Origin: Marinitoga piezophila KA3
Lineage (GTDB): Bacteria; Thermotogota; Thermotogae; Petrotogales; Petrotogaceae
NCBI RefSeq assembly: GCF_000255135.1
Contig: NC_016751.1
Span: 1,302,001 to 1,366,000 of the forward strand
Direction: 5' to 3'
Length of the DNA stretch: 64,000 bases
Positions 55,115 through 63,294 of this stretch are shown piece by piece. Below the pieces are notes generated by a model, which did no database searches, was not told the DNA's origin, and worked only from the letters and a program-made list of their open reading frames with translations. The position numbers and the translations under genes were made by a program. Position 1 is the stretch's first letter. Each line of letters opens with the position of its first letter.

Positions 55115-55138
55115 CCGTAGTTGCAATGGGTAACACGG
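55115..55138 (+). ncRNA. 5' leader hairpin of cold-shock gene 2
   Basis: CCGT-A-GTTGC-AATGG-GTAAC-ACGG. Relative to gene 1 the A-U pair becomes G-U, so pairing is kept, and the stem gains one C-G pair. The leader of both genes shares GAGAAATCACA-like and GGTAACACGG blocks. Confidence 0.6.
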
Positions 55139-55157
55139 TAGGAACATGGAGGAAAGT

Positions 55158-55355
55158 ATGAAAGGTAAAGTTAAATGGTTTGACGCAAAAAAAGGTTATG
55201 GTTTCATTTCTGGTGAAGATGGAAAAGACGTATTTGTACACTTCACAGCTATCACAATGGATGGCTTCAAGACTTTAGAAGAAGGTCAAGAAGTAGAATA
55301 CGAAGTTCAAGAAAATGAAAAAGGCTTACAAGCTGTAAACGTAAGAGCTCTCTAA
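55158..55355 (+). CDS. Cold-shock domain protein (2)
   Basis: 65 residues, [65 protein letters not shown]. It differs from copy 1 at about eight positions, mostly conservative, with KGYGFI in place of KGFGFI. The in-frame ATG at 55146 lies in the ribosome site. It is separated from copy 1 by a terminator and its own promoter, so the two are independent units of one tandem duplication. Confidence 0.95.
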   Translation: MKGKVKWFDAKKGYGFISGEDGKDVFVHFTAITMDGFKTLEEGQEVEYEVQENEKGLQAVNVRAL

Positions 55356-55360
55356 TAAAA

Positions 55361-55390
55361 CAATAGCCCCTTTTAAGGGGCTTTTTTATT
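55361..55390. terminator. Terminator of cold-shock gene 2, shared with the acetate transporter
   Basis: AGCCCC-ttttaa-GGGGCT followed by T; also A-rich on the other side, so it may end the convergent transporter gene. Confidence 0.82.
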
Positions 55391-55394
55391 TATG

Positions 55395-55967
55395 TTATAA
55401 AGGTAAAACTTTTTTGCCGTATACTTCATTTAATACTTCAGCCATTGCTGTATAAATTGCAGAAGCTCCACAGAATATACCTTCCCAACCAGCTAAATGT
55501 TTTATAGCTGTACTTCCCAGGAAATCTCCCATTGATAATAAGAAAAATAATATTGTTAATGTTCCAAAAACAACCTGAAGTGATTTGTTTCCTTTTAATG
55601 TTCCTACAAACATATATAATGTGAATATTCCCCACATTAATAAATAGAATGCTACTGCAGTTGCTGAAGCAGCTTCACCTAATCCCATTTTTGGCATTGT
55701 CCATATTGCCACAAGTGAAAGCCAGAAAAGACCGTAAGATGTGAATGCTGTAGCACCAAATGTATTGTTTTTCTTGAATTCAAATATACCAGCAATAACC
55801 TGTGCTAATCCACCGTAGAATATTCCCATAGCCATTATCATAACATTTAATTCAAATATACCAGCGTTGTGAAGATTTAATAATACAGTTGTCATACCAA
55901 AACCCATTAATCCGAGCGGTGCAGGATTTGCCAATTTTTCAGATACAGTTGTAACTTTATTTTCCAT
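55395..55967 (-). CDS. Acetate/succinate uptake transporter (SatP/GPR1 family)
   Basis: 190 residues with six membrane helices and no large loops. The family signature [25 protein letters not shown] sits at about residues 16-40. The middle [32 protein letters not shown]-type stretch (YGGLAQ here) is also characteristic. These hexameric channels move acetate or succinate across the inner membrane. Ribosome site GGAGGT. It is a single gene transcribed leftward, converging with the cold-shock genes. Confidence 0.92.
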   Translation of the reverse strand: MENKVTTVSEKLANPAPLGLMGFGMTTVLLNLHNAGIFELNVMIMAMGIFYGGLAQVIAGIFEFKKNNTFGATAFTSYGLFWLSLVAIWTMPKMGLGEAASATAVAFYLLMWGIFTLYMFVGTLKGNKSLQVVFGTLTILFFLLSMGDFLGSTAIKHLAGWEGIFCGASAIYTAMAEVLNEVYGKKVLPL

Positions 55968-56063
55968 TTTAATACCTCCTCTAATATTTTAAAATATCCC
56001 TGTTATTTTAAAGTATTTTCATTACTATAAAATTAACATTAACTTGCTTTTGGGTATAATAAA

Positions 56064-56098
56064 AAATAACCTTCTCATAAAGAGAAGGTTATTTTTGT
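56064..56098. terminator. Terminator of deoC
   Basis: AATAACCTTCTC / GAGAAGGTTATT stem flanked by A and T runs, 7 bases after the deoC stop. Confidence 0.85.
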
Positions 56099-56104
56099 TA
56101 ATTA

Positions 56105-56857
56105 TTAATATCCAGTACCTTCAGCTTTTTCGCCAGATACTATTTTTACTCCTGAACTTGCTCCAATTCTTTCTGCACCAGCTTTTATCATTTTTAATGC
56201 ATCTTCAAAGCTTCTTACTCCGCCAGATGCTTTTACTTTTAATGCATCACCAACTACAAATTTCATTAAAGCTACATCTTCTGCTGTTGCTCCACCTGTT
56301 CCAAAACCTGTAGATGTTTTTACAAAATGAGCTCCAGCTTCTTTGGAAATTACACATGCAGCAATTTTTTCTTCTGTTGTTAAGTAGCATGTTTCTATAA
56401 TAACTTTTACAGTTTTTCCCTGTGCAGCTTCAACAACAGCTTTTATTTCATTATATATGTAATCATATTCTCCGGCTTTAAGCATTCCAACATTTAATAC
56501 CATGTCGAATTCATCTGCACCATCATTTAATGCAATATCTGTTTCATATGCTTTTACATCAATTGGATTTGCACCTAAAGGGAATCCTATTACAGTTGCA
56601 ACTTTAACCTCAGAACCTTTTAGTTCTTCTTTTGCTAAAGGAACATATACAGGATTTACACAAACTGAGAAGAAATTATAATCTTTTGCTTCTTTACAAA
56701 TTCTTTTTATATCTTCTGGTGTAGTTGTTGCTTTTAGTATTGTATGGTCTATATATTTAGCAACATCCTCAGGAGTTAATGAGATATCGTTTTCAGGCAT
56801 TTTGAATTCTTTGTTATACCTTTCAATTTCTTTTTGTATGATATTTTTTAAGTCCAT
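56105..56857 (-). CDS. deoC: Deoxyribose-phosphate aldolase
   Basis: 250 residues. It splits deoxyribose 5-phosphate into glyceraldehyde 3-phosphate and acetaldehyde, linking nucleoside breakdown to glycolysis. Seen: [75 protein letters not shown], the Schiff-base Lys in [15 protein letters not shown], and [17 protein letters not shown]. About 30 extra N-terminal residues precede the core, as in other thermophile DeoC. Single gene between two terminators. Confidence 0.96.
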   Translation of the reverse strand: MDLKNIIQKEIERYNKEFKMPENDISLTPEDVAKYIDHTILKATTTPEDIKRICKEAKDYNFFSVCVNPVYVPLAKEELKGSEVKVATVIGFPLGANPIDVKAYETDIALNDGADEFDMVLNVGMLKAGEYDYIYNEIKAVVEAAQGKTVKVIIETCYLTTEEKIAACVISKEAGAHFVKTSTGFGTGGATAEDVALMKFVVGDALKVKASGGVRSFEDALKMIKAGAERIGASSGVKIVSGEKAEGTGY

Positions 56858-56883
56858 TTTTCCACCTCTTTCTGTATATTTTT

Positions 56884-56919
56884 AAAAACAAAAGTTGCGT
56901 TTAACGCAACTTTTGTTAT
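56884..56919. terminator. Terminator after the HDIG gene
   Basis: Near-perfect palindrome AACAAAAGTTGCG / CGCAACTTTTGTT reaching the stop codon of the HDIG gene. Confidence 0.8.
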
Positions 56920-57458
56920 AATTCAAGTTCTTCTGCTATTTCTTTCATAGATTCTATGGATATTTCAAAAAATCTGTTTAATTCTATACCTATTTCTTCG
57001 ATTTTTCTGATATTTTCTCTATTGGCACCAGCTGCAAATGATTTGTCTTTAAATTTTTTCTTTAAAGATTTTACTTTTAATCCTTCAATTTTTTTGTCAG
57101 GTCTTACTAAAACTGCAGCTGTTACCAGTCCAGAAATTGGATCTGCTGCATATAATGCAAAATCCATTTTTGAGTTTAATGGAGCATGATCATTGTGTGC
57201 GAGTATAGCGTTTTTTTCTTCTTCTGATAATTTGTCTCCCAGCATTTCAACTGTTTTTTTTGCATGTATTTCTGGATTATCTTTAGTGAATTCATAATCA
57301 AGATCATGTAATATACCAATTATTTCCCATCGATCTGGATCTTCCTCTAATTCTTTTGCGAGACCTTTCATTATTGCGCCAACTGCTAAACAGTGCTTTA
57401 TTAAATTATCGCTTTTTACCTGTTCTTTTAATAACTGTATGGCTTCATCTCTTGTCAT
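56916..57458 (-). CDS. HDIG-type hydrolase
   Basis: 180 residues. A small HD domain: NLIKHCLAVGAIMKGLAKEL (first His), WEIIGILHDLDYEFTKDNPEIHAKKT (HD pair), ILAHNDHAPLNSKMDFALYAADPISGLVTAAVLVRPDK. This is the common stand-alone HDIG family that hydrolyses phosphoesters with metals, substrate unknown. No signal or membrane segment. It starts right after the stop of the TPR-like gene with a GGGGG site, so the two are co-transcribed. Confidence 0.87.
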   Translation of the reverse strand: MTRDEAIQLLKEQVKSDNLIKHCLAVGAIMKGLAKELEEDPDRWEIIGILHDLDYEFTKDNPEIHAKKTVEMLGDKLSEEEKNAILAHNDHAPLNSKMDFALYAADPISGLVTAAVLVRPDKKIEGLKVKSLKKKFKDKSFAAGANRENIRKIEEIGIELNRFFEISIESMKEIAEELEL

Positions 57459-58673
57459 TTATTCTTCCCCCTCGTAATACATCTGACATGTTCTCCAGCC
57501 AAACAGCATTCTTATTGCTTCATAGAAAGGAATATCAATTGCAAAATCGTATCTTACTCCTTCTTTTGTTTCTAATCTTTGAAGTATATTTTTTATTTTT
57601 TGATAATATCCAGGTCCGTATAATTTTGCAACTTTTCCATTTTTTATAGGTTCTAATGTAAATGTTTTTAACCCTTTTACATGTGAGTCATTTGGGAAGA
57701 ATATTACTCTAACTTCTCCAAACATTTCAAATATTTTATCAAATGTTTTATTTGCCATTTCTTCATTGTTGTAATTGTAGAATCCGAGGAATGAAATTAT
57801 AGCCTGTTCTGGTAAATTTGTTTCTGTTTCAAACCTTCCAGAGGTTTCGTATTCAAATGCTTCTAATATTTTCCAGTATTTACAATAATCTGGAGGTACA
57901 TTTACAGCTTTTAATTTTGATCTTCTTAAAAGACAATTTGCGCATGGAATGTTGTTTTCAAAGTTTTTTCTCATATGATATAATTTGTCGCCTTCTTGAG
58001 AAAGATAGTAAAGATATCCCTGGTATATTGAGGCAACGTATTTTACTTTTCCCTGTAAGAATACTCTACTTAAATGCTCTTTGGCTTTTACATAATCTTT
58101 TTCATACATTGCTACAACGAAATATAATAAAGGATCATTTGAATTTCGTGCAGCTTCTTCAACAGCTTTATATGCTTTGTAATATTCTCCTTTATATACA
58201 GCGTTCATTGCCATTAAAAGGTTTGCGTGTTTGTTGTTTGGGAATCTTTTTAATGCATCTTCTGCAAATTCATATGCATCAGGTTCCCTGAGCAAAAATT
58301 TAGCCATTCCCAGATTGAAATAATCTTCCGGGAATGAAGGATTGTCTAAAAGTTCTTTTACTTCCTCGTATTCACCTTTGAGTATATGTGCAACTGCCTG
58401 TTGGTTGACATATGAACTTTTTGGTTTGTTTATTAATAGTTTTTCTATATGTTTTGCAAGTTCAAGGTTGTTATTTTTAAAGTCGTAGTAGTTTAAATCA
58501 ACAATTGTTTGAACATCGTCAATAGGTATAGAGATGTATTTTATCTCTATATTTGCTCTTTCAACAGTTTTTTTCTTTTTTTGTTCAATGTTTATTCCTT
58601 TTCTTTTTAAATCCTTTTCAAATTTTTTCTTTAATTGCATTAATGCTTTTAAGTTATCAGGCATATTATCCAT
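57459..58673 (-). CDS. TPR-like hypothetical protein
   Basis: 404 residues, not recognised as a named family. After a charged N-terminus rich in Lys, residues about 75-235 show a helical repeat pattern (ELAKHIEKLLINKPKSSYVNQQAVAHILKGEYEEVKELLDNPSFPEDYFNLGMAKFLLREPDAYEFAEDALKRFPNNKHANLLMAMNAVYKGEYYKAYKAVEEA) of TPR type. A CANCLLRRSKLKAVNVPPDYCKYW Cys group lies near 245-268. The C-terminal 120 residues are alpha/beta and unknown. No membrane segment. It overlaps radC by 8 bases, so it is in that operon. TPR proteins act as binding scaffolds; a partner is not evident. Confidence 0.7.
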   Translation of the reverse strand: MDNMPDNLKALMQLKKKFEKDLKRKGINIEQKKKKTVERANIEIKYISIPIDDVQTIVDLNYYDFKNNNLELAKHIEKLLINKPKSSYVNQQAVAHILKGEYEEVKELLDNPSFPEDYFNLGMAKFLLREPDAYEFAEDALKRFPNNKHANLLMAMNAVYKGEYYKAYKAVEEAARNSNDPLLYFVVAMYEKDYVKAKEHLSRVFLQGKVKYVASIYQGYLYYLSQEGDKLYHMRKNFENNIPCANCLLRRSKLKAVNVPPDYCKYWKILEAFEYETSGRFETETNLPEQAIISFLGFYNYNNEEMANKTFDKIFEMFGEVRVIFFPNDSHVKGLKTFTLEPIKNGKVAKLYGPGYYQKIKNILQRLETKEGVRYDFAIDIPFYEAIRMLFGWRTCQMYYEGEE

Positions 58674-59331
58674 TTCTTATCACCTTTCTTCCCAGTTTGA
58701 AGCTGTAGTATTCTGATTTTCCTATAATTATATGATCCGACAATTTTATTCCCAATAATTCACCGCTTTTTTCTATTTTTTCAGTAATATCATAATCCTG
58801 CATGCTTGGAGTGCTATCTCCTGAAGGATGATTATGAATTAATATAATTGAAATTGCATTATTTTTTATTGCGGTTTTAAATATATCCCTTGGATGTAAT
58901 ATTGAATGATTTGCTGTTCCTATACTTATTGTATCAATGGATATAGGATTTAGTTTGCTATTTAATGATATGCATAGTACATTTTCCCTGTCTTCAAATA
59001 TAAATCTATCATATATTAAGTCGTAGACTTTATCAGGAGAATCCAATTTTATATTTTCTTTTTTTAGGGCTTCTTTGTGAAATCTTATTCCAAGCTCAAA
59101 AACAGCTTTTAAGGTAATTGCAGTAACTTTTCCAATTCCTTTTATTTGACTCAATTGATTTACATTCATATAAAATAAATCTTTTAAAGAATATTTTTCT
59201 GTAATTTCTTTTGATAGTTGAAATACGTTTTTATCTTTTGTTCCCTTTCTTATTATTATAGCTAATAATTCGTCAATAGTCAAATTTTTTGGACCATATT
59301 TTAAGAGTTTTTCTCTTGGTAGTTCAGACAT
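58666..59331 (-). CDS. radC: RadC family JAB-domain protein
   Basis: 221 residues. N-terminal helix-hairpin-helix region (LLKYGPKNLTIDELLAIIIRKGTKDKNVF, QIKGIGKVTAITLKAVFELG) and C-terminal JAB/MPN domain with the zinc motif LIHNHPSGDSTPSMQD (H-x-H-x7-D). The name comes from DNA repair, but the actual role in bacteria is unproven; a metal-dependent protease or nuclease activity is possible. Ribosome site AGGAG. Overlaps maf by 8 bases and the TPR-like gene by 8. Confidence 0.93.
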   Translation of the reverse strand: MSELPREKLLKYGPKNLTIDELLAIIIRKGTKDKNVFQLSKEITEKYSLKDLFYMNVNQLSQIKGIGKVTAITLKAVFELGIRFHKEALKKENIKLDSPDKVYDLIYDRFIFEDRENVLCISLNSKLNPISIDTISIGTANHSILHPRDIFKTAIKNNAISIILIHNHPSGDSTPSMQDYDITEKIEKSGELLGIKLSDHIIIGKSEYYSFKLGRKVIRNG

Positions 59332-59887
59332 TTAGAACTCCTTTCTCATATAAGTACCAAAAAATTTTGTTTATTGGTAATCCCATAACGTTGTAATAGT
59401 CACCATTTATTTTTTCTATAAAAACACCAGCAAAATCCTGAATACCATAACTTCCTGCTTTGTCTAACGGGGAGTAGTTTTCAATATAATATTGTATAAT
59501 GCTATCATTTAAATGGTGAAAATATACTTCGGTTATATCATATATTGAGTATATAGAATTATTTTCTTTGAATGTAATACCTGTTATTACTTCATGTTTT
59601 TTTCCTGAAAGCATTCTTAGCATATTAAATGCATCTTTTTTATCTTTTGGTTTTCCCAGGATTTTGTTTTCAAATGCTACAATTGTGTCTGCAGTGATCA
59701 ATAATTCATTTTCATTTATTTCAATACTTTGTGCTTTTTGTTTGCTTAAATCTATTGCGTATTCTACAGGGGTGTTTTTTTGACTTATTTCTTTTATATT
59801 TGAAACTCTAATTTCAAATTCTATTCCAAGTTTTGAAAGCAGTTCCTTTCTTCTCGGAGAGGCAGAGCCTAATATTATTTTTTTCAC
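59324..59887 (-). CDS. maf: Maf family nucleoside triphosphate pyrophosphatase
   Basis: 187 residues. It hydrolyses non-canonical or excess nucleoside triphosphates (dTTP/UTP type) to monophosphates. Signature ILGSASPRRKELLSKLGIEF, ADTIVAFENKILGKPKDKKDAFNMLRMLSGKKHEVITG, and YSPLDKAGSYGIQDFAGVFIEKINGDYYNVMGLPI are present. Starts with ATGA overlap behind the Gx transporter gene and ends in radC, so the genes are coupled. The maf-radC pair is common in bacterial cell-shape clusters. Confidence 0.95.
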   Translation of the reverse strand: MKKIILGSASPRRKELLSKLGIEFEIRVSNIKEISQKNTPVEYAIDLSKQKAQSIEINENELLITADTIVAFENKILGKPKDKKDAFNMLRMLSGKKHEVITGITFKENNSIYSIYDITEVYFHHLNDSIIQYYIENYSPLDKAGSYGIQDFAGVFIEKINGDYYNVMGLPINKIFWYLYEKGVLNV

Positions 59888-60381
59888 GGTTTTACACTCC
59901 TAAGTGCAGATTTTACCACTATTGCATTTGCAATTGCTGAGAATGTTCCTATTAGTATCATTTGTGGTAAATACCAGTATATTCCTGCAGATTTTATTAT
60001 AAATAACCATCCAAATGTAACCTGAGTTATGTTATTGAATATTGCACCACTTTCACTTATTCCTATTATACCAAATTTTTTTGTTTTTAATGCTAAATAC
60101 ATTATTAATGTTGCAATAACACTTCCTGAAAATCCCATAAAGAATGTTGGAGATAGGAATTTTCCAGAAAGCAATGAGCCAAGTATGGATTTAAAAATGG
60201 CGATATACAAAGCATTTTTTAAGTTTTTATCTTCTACTATTGAATATAATACTGCAAAATTAGAAAAACCCCAGCGAGCGCCAGGAAGAGGAATAGGAAA
60301 AGGAACCAATGATTCAACATAATATACTGCGGATGCTAATGCAATTAGTATAGCCTGTTTGGGTATGTTGTTTTTCACCAT
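59884..60381 (-). CDS. Gx transporter family membrane protein (HepS/component I-like)
   Basis: 165 residues with about five hydrophobic segments. QAILIALASAVYYVESLVPFPIPLPGARWGFSNFAVLYSIVE and SLLSGKFLSPTFFMGFSGSVIATL match the Gx transporter family, annotated as heptaprenyl diphosphate synthase component I but shaped like an ECF S-component. Substrate unknown, perhaps an isoprenoid or a vitamin precursor. It typically lies next to NusG-II and ApbE genes, as here. Overlaps both neighbours by 4-7 bases. Confidence 0.85.
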   Translation of the reverse strand: MVKNNIPKQAILIALASAVYYVESLVPFPIPLPGARWGFSNFAVLYSIVEDKNLKNALYIAIFKSILGSLLSGKFLSPTFFMGFSGSVIATLIMYLALKTKKFGIIGISESGAIFNNITQVTFGWLFIIKSAGIYWYLPQMILIGTFSAIANAIVVKSALRSVKP

Positions 60382-60737
60382 GAAATTACGTCAACTCCTG
60401 TGTTTTTTTCTTTTCCAATTGGTTTTATCACGATTTTATTTGGAATGCATATTATTTCCTGTGAAGCGTTGTCAACCCACCCTGTATGTTCGCAAATTTT
60501 TAGGGCACAGGTTGAATCAATTGCTTTGATTTTTGAACCGTCAAAGATTACTTTCATTTTATAGACGCCTTTATCATCTTTAATTGTATATGTTCCCGGT
60601 CTGGTTATTTCCATTACTTCTTTGCCGGAAATATATACTTTGGCACCTTTTAATGTATTTTTTAATGTGTTTTGAAGAAATATTGTGATTATTGATATTA
60701 GTATTATAATTCCTACAAAGATTATATCTTTTTTCAT
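60375..60737 (-). CDS. NusG domain II-containing exported protein
   Basis: 120 residues. One N-terminal membrane segment (IIFVGIIILISIITIFLQN) then a single NusG-II-like beta domain: AKVYISGKEVMEITRPGTYTIKDDKGVYKMKVIFDGSKIKAIDSTCALKICEHTGWVDNASQEIICIPNKIVIKPIG. The three Cys (TCALKIC and IIC) are usual for the family. It faces outward. Function unknown; the family usually sits in ApbE/Rnf-related clusters. There is no full NusG. Confidence 0.87.
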   Translation of the reverse strand: MKKDIIFVGIIILISIITIFLQNTLKNTLKGAKVYISGKEVMEITRPGTYTIKDDKGVYKMKVIFDGSKIKAIDSTCALKICEHTGWVDNASQEIICIPNKIVIKPIGKEKNTGVDVISW

Positions 60738-60753
60738 TTTTTCACCATTTCAT

Positions 60754-61788
60754 TTACTTTTTTAAATAATAATCAAAACCTGTAGTTTTAATTATTTTGT
60801 TATCAGATGTAATTCCGTATATCTGTATATCATATTGCATCATTGAGTCTATATCGGGTAATTTATCTCCAAGGATAAATATTGCAGTTGACATTGCATC
60901 AGCTTTCATTGCACTGTCGGATATTATTGAAACGCTTTTATAGAAGTTTGCGGGATATCCAGTTTTTGGATCTATTAAATGATGATATCTTACACCATCT
61001 TTTTCAAAATATCGTTCGTAATTCCCTGAGGTTACTATTGCGCCTTCTTTTAAGTATATCTGCAATTTTATATCGTAAGGGTTTCCATCAGGGTCTCTTA
61101 TTCCAATTACCCATGGGAATCTGTTAAATTTTGGACCTATTATTCCAATGTCTCCACCGGCGTCTATAAAACCTGTTGCTTTTGGATCGAGACTTTTGAT
61201 TTTGTTTATTGCCATATCAACAGCATATCCTTTTGCTATTCCGCCAAGATCAATCATTGTTTCATCGTTTAATAATGAAATTTTATTTCCTTCTATTTTT
61301 ATAAATTTATAGCTGATACCTTTTAAAGCATTATTTATTTCATCTTTTGAAGGAACTCTTTTCGGACTGTTCATATCATCAAATCCCCATAATTTTACAA
61401 GAGCACCTATTGCTGGATCAAATGCCCCTCCTGTTAAATCAGCATAATTTATAGCAGCTTTCATTAAAAATAATGTTTCTTTATCTGCTATAATGCTTCT
61501 TTTTTCATTTAATTCCCAGATAACACTACCTTTTATATTTTTGCTGAATTTTCTTTCTATTCTTTTCATTTCATCAAATGCGATATCGGCTAATTTTTCG
61601 GAATTAATCTTATTTCCTGCAACCTTTACATTAACCCATGTTCCCAGGGCAAAATCCTTTTTGGAATAATATTGTGGTAAAGGTTTATGAAATATCAAAA
61701 ACAGTGTGAGGATAATTGCAATTCCTGCTATGACGGAATATAATATACCTTTGTTTTTTAAAAAATTATAGGGATTTTTTTTAAGCAA
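60754..61788 (-). CDS. apbE: FAD:protein FMN transferase
   Basis: 344 residues from a TTG 7 bases after AAGGAAGG (a GTG at 61797 abuts the site). One N-terminal membrane segment (ILYSVIAGIAIILTLFLIF) then the ApbE fold: FALGTWVNVKVAG, AGKID-like Mg site DLGGIAKGYAVDMAINKI, GFIDAGGDIGIIGPK, VTSGNYERYFEKDGVRYHHLIDPKTGYPA, SDSAMKADAMSTAIFILGD. It attaches FMN covalently to Thr of redox membrane proteins such as RnfG/NqrC; none is in the window. Starts within amrS (31-base overlap). Confidence 0.94.
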   Translation of the reverse strand: MLKKNPYNFLKNKGILYSVIAGIAIILTLFLIFHKPLPQYYSKKDFALGTWVNVKVAGNKINSEKLADIAFDEMKRIERKFSKNIKGSVIWELNEKRSIIADKETLFLMKAAINYADLTGGAFDPAIGALVKLWGFDDMNSPKRVPSKDEINNALKGISYKFIKIEGNKISLLNDETMIDLGGIAKGYAVDMAINKIKSLDPKATGFIDAGGDIGIIGPKFNRFPWVIGIRDPDGNPYDIKLQIYLKEGAIVTSGNYERYFEKDGVRYHHLIDPKTGYPANFYKSVSIISDSAMKADAMSTAIFILGDKLPDIDSMMQYDIQIYGITSDNKIIKTTGFDYYLKK

Positions 61789-62750
61789 TTTTTGCACCTT
61801 CCTTTTTCGTCAACATTTAGTATTTCGATATTATATCCTTCGCGTTTTATAAGCATGGTTTTACAATATGGACAGTATGTTGATTCGTATTGTTTATCCC
61901 GGACATTTCCAAGATATACAAAATTTAAATGTTTTCTGGCTATTTCATAGAATTTTTTAAGTGTTTCAATTGGTGTAGGTGGTTTGTTGTATTTATACAC
62001 AGGATAATATCTGCTGATATGTAAAGGTATATTTTTTGAAATGCTGGAAATCCATTTTACCAGTTCTGTGAATTCTCTTTCATCATCATTTCCTTCTGTG
62101 ACTATAAGTGTTGTTATTTCAACATCTGAGATAAAATTATATGCCAATTTTATTGTGTTCATTACAGGTTCTTTTTTTCCGCCTATTATTTTGGCATAGA
62201 ATTCATTATTGAATCCTTTTAAGTCTATATTCATTGCATCTATATAGGGTAATAATTCCATTAAAGGTTTTTCTGAGATATAACCGTTGGTTACCATTAC
62301 GGTTTTTATTCCGTGTTTTTTTACTAATTTCGCAGTATCGAGAACAAATTCATACCATATATTTGGTTCTGAATATGTAAATGCAAGCATTTTTGCATGG
62401 TTTTCCAGTAAAAGATTCAGAATGTCCTGTGGAGTTAATTTATAGATTTTCCATGGGGATTCCTGGGAGATTTCAAAGTTTTGACAGAATTTACATCTAA
62501 AATTACATCCCCATGTACCTATTGATATTATGTTTTCGCCTGGATGGAAATGAAAAAGGGGTTTTTTTTCTATAGGATCGTTTGCAATTGCTGTTATTTC
62601 ACCATAGTTTAATGTGTATAATTTTCCGTCAACATTCTTACGCACTCTACATATTCCTGTAGAGCTGTTTTTTATTATGCAATTGTGAGGACATAATGTA
62701 CATTGAACTTTATTATTTTCAAGTGTTTTATAATATAATGCTTCTTTCAT
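61758..62750 (-). CDS. amrS: AmmeMemoRadiSam system radical SAM enzyme
   Basis: 330 residues. CTLCPHNCIIKNSSTGICRVRKN at the N-terminus, the radical SAM cluster motif WGCNFRCKFCQNFEIS (CxxxCxxC), TYSEPNIWYEFVLDTA, TNGYISEKPL, MNIDLKGFNNEFY and the C-terminal CPYCKTMLIKREGYNIEILNVDEKGRCKNC. The C-terminal four-Cys group may bind zinc. This subgroup is defined by its link to AMMECR1 and Memo, a conserved but functionally unsolved trio, possibly an RNA or protein modification. AMMECR1 is directly upstream (1-base gap); Memo is missing here. Confidence 0.93.
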   Translation of the reverse strand: MKEALYYKTLENNKVQCTLCPHNCIIKNSSTGICRVRKNVDGKLYTLNYGEITAIANDPIEKKPLFHFHPGENIISIGTWGCNFRCKFCQNFEISQESPWKIYKLTPQDILNLLLENHAKMLAFTYSEPNIWYEFVLDTAKLVKKHGIKTVMVTNGYISEKPLMELLPYIDAMNIDLKGFNNEFYAKIIGGKKEPVMNTIKLAYNFISDVEITTLIVTEGNDDEREFTELVKWISSISKNIPLHISRYYPVYKYNKPPTPIETLKKFYEIARKHLNFVYLGNVRDKQYESTYCPYCKTMLIKREGYNIEILNVDEKGRCKNCLKKIPIIF

Positions 62751-62751
62751 T

Positions 62752-63270
62752 TTAGAAATATCTTTCCACTGTGAATCTATATATTTCGTATGGCTCTGAG
62801 AAGATACCAGCTTTTAATTTAGCAATTCTTAATTGTTCTTCAACAGTGTTTACGCCATCAAGTGCTGGTAGTAAAACTCCTTTTTTCCAGCCGCTAACAA
62901 CTATTACACCATATATTTCCGGGTCTAAATCTTCTTCTGATTCAACGTATTCAGGTTCGCTTAATACGTCAACACTTACCATTATGTCATCGAGTTCATC
63001 AGCTGTAACAGGATTAAACCTGTAATCTCTTGTAGCTGCAGCAATTGCATTTTCTCGTATTTCTATTGCAAGATTGTCATATACTGGTTCTATTGTTCCT
63101 ATACAACCCCTTAAATCTCCGTTTAATTTATGAAGAGTTACAAAACATGCAGCTCTTTTGTTTAATAGGTCATCTGGAAGGTTATCTCTTATTTCGATTT
63201 TTTTCCCATATTTAATGTAATTTTCAATAACTTCTATAGCCCATTTTACATAAGGATGTTTTCCTTCCAT
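62752..63270 (-). CDS. amrA: AMMECR1 domain protein (AmmeMemoRadiSam system protein A)
   Basis: 172 residues, single AMMECR1 domain: HPYVKWAIEVIENYIKYGKKIE, AACFVTLHKLNGDLRGCIGTIEP (the LRGCIG hallmark with its conserved Cys), AIEIRENAIAAATRDYRFNPVT, VSVDVLSEPEYV, GVIVVSGWKKGVLLPALDGVNTVEEQL. Function is unknown; in eukaryotes its relative is linked to AMME syndrome. The GGGGTG site precedes the ATG. It is separated by one base from amrS, so they are surely co-translated. Confidence 0.95.
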   Translation of the reverse strand: MEGKHPYVKWAIEVIENYIKYGKKIEIRDNLPDDLLNKRAACFVTLHKLNGDLRGCIGTIEPVYDNLAIEIRENAIAAATRDYRFNPVTADELDDIMVSVDVLSEPEYVESEEDLDPEIYGVIVVSGWKKGVLLPALDGVNTVEEQLRIAKLKAGIFSEPYEIYRFTVERYF

Positions 63271-63294
63271 GTTTTCACCCCATTTAGGTATTTA

